From positions 41,692,542 through 41,756,541 of the forward strand of contig JASEVX010000001.1 in assembly GCA_031761405.1 (NCBI GenBank): 64,000 nucleotides of DNA. Reading direction: 5' to 3'. Each line of letters starts with the position of its first letter. Position 1 is the first letter of the stretch. Shown piece by piece: positions 61,365 to 64,000 of the stretch. A program made the translations under genes and the position numbers. The notes below the pieces were generated by a model. That model was not told where the DNA came from and made no database searches. It saw only the letters and a list, made by a program, of their open reading frames with translations. The stretch comes from Serripes groenlandicus (lineage: Eukaryota > Mollusca > Bivalvia > Cardiida > Cardiidae).

Positions 61365-61828
61365 TTTTTGCCTAATTGTTTGGTGAGCCATACTGGCACT
61401 CTATAGCCTCTTGTTCCAGTATTTATACCATACTTTAACTTAAATATGTTTAACCTGATGTTGCTAAAGTCGTCTGGTGCAGAATTCTTATACATGGGAA
61501 AATTTTAAGAAAGCATTACCAAATAAACTGACCATATTTAAGAACAATGGAACACAAACAGGATTTATTTGCTATAATTATCGCGGTTTGCATGTACTCT
61601 CCTTCGATTTTGCTTTTCAAATATGGCGGCGGATAAGTACGTTTTAAAATAGTTCCTGAATGAAAGAATGAATGTTATCAGAGACATTTAATAAATTAAG
61701 ACAAATAAAATAAGAAAGGGTAACGTTGGAAATAATTTAGAGATAAAGTTGCTTTACTTATATTATTTTCATAAAAACAGTCAGTATCGCGATAAGCCAG
61801 GAAACTATGAAAAAATACATTTAGTGTT
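61365..61828. other. Mostly unassigned, with a family A fragment
   Basis: 61450-61505 (TTGCTAAAGTCGTCTGGTGC then TACATGGGAAAATTTT) is a right-end remnant. The rest is AT-rich. Confidence 0.4.
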
Positions 61829-62434
61829 GTCAGTGTGTGTATACCACGTGACTTTTGACGTCATATTTGCATGGTCAGACAGCAATACTTGCTCTTGATA
61901 AGAATGTAAAAACAATGGTAACTTTTTTATTTCTTCTACCTGTTTAATGAAACATGGCGCAGTCTACGCCGCTTACAATGTCCTATCTCCGGTTTTTTAC
62001 AGGAGTTTGATTGGTGGTCTAGTTTTTTCACAGACTTCGACGAACCTGTTCTCAAAATCCATTTTGATAATGCTCCGGCTGTCGGCCATATTAATACATT
62101 TTGAGAAAAGGTTCATCGAAGTGTTTGAAGAACCCTAACCACTAATCAATCTCCGTTGAAAACATGGAGATAGGGCTCTCAGGCGCGTAGCTAGGCTTAC
62201 GCACGTACGCACGTGCGTAAGAAATATTTAGAGAGTTCCAAAAATGAAAATGAAACAAATGCGAAAAATGCAATAAAAACTGGACCCTAAGGAGGGTAAG
62301 GGTGAAAACGGACAAATCAGAACAATTCAGATATGATCAACATGTCACATGAATAATCTATATTTATTAGATGTCCTATGTAGTTTGTATACAGTCATAT
62401 AGTATTTTCGTATTGTACATGGGAGTACGATATT

Positions 62435-62530
62435 AATAAATAGCACGGACCACAATTCGCTCCAACAATATACGTCGAATATATATTCGACGTATATTGT
62501 TGGAGCGAATTGTGGTCCGTGCTATTTATT
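62435..62530. repeat. 96-bp perfect palindrome
   Basis: Two exact 48-base arms with no spacer, centred on GAATATATATTC at 62482/62483. It lies within the hAT element between its left subterminal region and the transposase relic. No flanking duplication is visible. Confidence 0.9.
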
Positions 62531-62619
62531 TGGATCTGAGAAGAGATCGCTAGTGTCGCAACCTGCAACAATCAAGCGACCCAAGCAATCTTGGCAAGGT
62601 TATCACCGCTCACATTAAG

Positions 62620-63330
62620 TGCAAAACACATGCGCATTCGCTTGAAGCGGCTGAACATTTCACTGCAGTTATGTCTGGAATTAAGAAAAGCATTGCCCAA
62701 TCAGTTTCCTATGCCAATGATGACCTAGTTAGCAAGAACATACATGTATTACCAGGCATAATTCATACAATTGTATCCTTACAATCTAGCTATACATGGT
62801 CATGAGGATACAAATAGTAACTTTAAAGCACTTTTAGAATACCAAGCCAAATATAACCATGTGCTGCGTGATCATTTGAAGAACGGTGACGCGATACACT
62901 TCATCCGCTATACAAAATGAAGTAATCACGATATGCGGGGATGAAATCAGTGAGGAAATTTTGCGCAAATGCAAAAGTGTTCCGTTCTTTGGGTTTATGA
63001 CAGACGAAGCCACTGACGCGTCTACTATGGAGCAAGTGGCACTCTGTTTGAGGTACTTCGACCATACAACCAAGTCGGTTAGGCTACGATGGAGCATCCA
63101 ACATGTCCGGAAAGTTCCGTGGTGTTCGAGCGAGTTCGGCAGATAATTCCCGACGCAGCCACTGGCCAGTGTACAACCATTACACAGCCCACTGTCCAAA
63201 CCTTGCTATATCATGCGTCCGAGGAGCCACTTGCCAGAAACATGATAAAGACCGTTCAAGAAGTGGCATTCCTGTTTTACTTCTCGGGCAAACGGTTGTT
63301 GCGTTTTCATGAAACTAAGTAAGCATAAAA
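62620..63330 (+). pseudogene. hAT transposase relic, DUF4371/ZMYM-type region
   Basis: The intact protein would cut and paste the surrounding element. Recognisable blocks are, in order: GHEDTNSNFKALLEYQ (62790-62850), then after a frameshift near 62886 RYTSSAIQNEVI and FFGFMTDEATDASTMEQVAL, followed by CLRYFD (to about 63065). The next block, YDGASNMSGKFRGV (63085-63130), is in another frame, followed by NHYTAHCPNLAI. AFLFYFSGKRLLRFHET comes last, at about 63255-63318. These are signature phrases of the DUF4371 domain in hAT transposases of the ZMYM1-like group. Roughly 40-50 residues normally between RYxD and YDGA are missing. The N-terminal zinc finger and C-terminal dimerisation region are not found. 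No function is expected. Confidence 0.85.
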
Positions 63331-63934
63331 CACATGGAAAATCGGACTAAATTACAGTCGCACTTAACACTTTCAAATGCTCGTATACGACGGTCGTTGA
63401 CAGCTTAGATGACTTCTTCCTTAACTATGGTGATGCCAAAGCCGGGGCATATGAACTGCGATCACTCAATTCGGTTTCTTCGAGGTTTCACTTTTGTTGA
63501 AGTGCCAGTCAATGTTGGTAAAAATAAATTTCGAATGCTGCAAACGTTTTTAGGATATTTTGTGTAGATATGCCATACATAAGGGTATCAAGTAGGCTCA
63601 TTTAGAAATTGTGAAATATACACCAGAAGTCACCTGAGCCCATATAGACGATTTTTTTCCCGGACCCCCCCCCCCCCTAGAATGGTGCGTAGTCCACAAA
63701 TCGACCCAGCTACGCGCCTGGCTCTGTAAGCGGCGTAGACTGCGCCATGTTTTGTTAAAAATGCTGAAGAAATAAAAAAAAAGTTAGCATTGTTTTTACA
63801 TTCTTATCAAGAGCAATTATTGCTGTCTGACCATGCACATATGACGTCAAAGTTCACGTTCTAAACCGAAGAAAAATATTTCTGTCCACCGTAGCATTTG
63901 TTACGTCAAAGTCACGTGGTATACACACACACTG

Positions 63935-64000
63935 TAAGTGCAATGTATTAAGACGATCATCATCCTTTGTCAATATATGGACGATTTGCTATTTGTCAGC
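63935..64000. other. Window end, unassigned
   Basis: Too short to interpret. Confidence 0.3.

Larger units (their letters stand above)
62180..63720 (+). mobile_element. hAT-superfamily transposon, 5-bp target duplication, decayed
   Basis: Ends are CAGGCGCGTAGCTAGGCTTA and the inverse of CAGGCGCGTAGCTGGGTCG. GCTCT flanks both sides (62175-62179, 63721-63725). GCACGTGC lies close to the left end, as in family C. The 1,541-bp length is short for an autonomous hAT (usually 2.5-5 kb), and the transposase is broken and internally deleted. Near the left it contains a 96-bp perfect palindrome, and near the right a poly-C tract (63664-63677). Confidence 0.87.
61831..63934. mobile_element. Long inverted-repeat element split by a hAT insertion
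   Basis: Outer arms are 61831-61977 (GTGTGTGTATACCACGTGAC ... GGCGCAGTCTACGCCGCTTA) and their inverse 63725-63934. The right arm holds about 60 extra bases near 63860-63915. An inner hairpin (61979-62174, CCTATCTCCG ... GAGATAGG) made up the rest. The hAT at 62180-63720 sits between the inner hairpin and the right arm. Removing it and one GCTCT restores an element of about 560 bp with no coding sequence. Confidence 0.8.

Overview
The window reads as nuclear DNA of a marine or freshwater invertebrate, most likely a bivalve mollusc. It is AT-rich, has no operons or dense coding, carries many short dispersed inverted-repeat elements, tRNA-derived SINEs with a shared tail, several LINE fragments, minisatellites and microsatellites, plus a 200-base assembly gap (43844-44043). 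The taxon call is inference from the repeat style and was not confirmed by a search. No complete host gene is visible. The best host-gene candidate is one exon at 15213-15532 (acceptor-like left edge, signal-peptide start, strong GTAAGT donor).

Layout. 1-650 is a hairpin-forming satellite of about 103 bp. 2766-6400 is an 18-bp minisatellite with a 1,080-bp higher-order duplication. 8908-11375 is a complete PIF/Harbinger transposon (24-bp perfect terminal repeats, TTA target duplication) with a decayed DDE transposase and, on the opposite strand, a decayed MADF/Myb-like second protein. 13000-22400 is packed with small elements: family A (TTAACCCTTTCCC ends, strong central hairpin), family B (ends like GAGCCGTCCCGCGAG), family D (CGAGGGCTTGGCG ends), a TA-target Tc1/mariner-type MITE, SINEs and LINE tails. 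22766-24927 is a foldback-type element whose long inverted arms are tandem repeats. 28130-31260 holds three LINE fragments in both orientations, lying inside an older sequence that reappears inverted and almost uninterrupted at 44205-44870. 43666-48582 carries three of the four family C copies (CAGGGGCGTAGC ends, 5-bp target duplications). 51405-53444 is a 5'-truncated LINE with an open 593-codon reverse-transcriptase frame. 53822-54277 is a 17-bp array. 58100-61360 holds older tandem arrays, a 5S-rRNA-like element and a SINE. 61831-63934 is an inverted-repeat element split by a decayed hAT transposon (62180-63720).

How the parts relate. The mobile elements explain most of the window. The hAT element at 62180-63720 shares its termini, its subterminal GCACGTGC motif and a 5-bp target duplication with the family C MITEs, so a relative of it probably mobilised them. 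Family C itself is a chimera: a hAT-like shell around part of family B. Nested insertions give a relative order of events at several places: family C inside family A, hAT inside an inverted-repeat element, and LINEs inside the 29465-33960 duplicate.

Limits. Boundaries of degenerate repeats are approximate (about 10-30 bases). Family names A-E are mine, for use within this window only.
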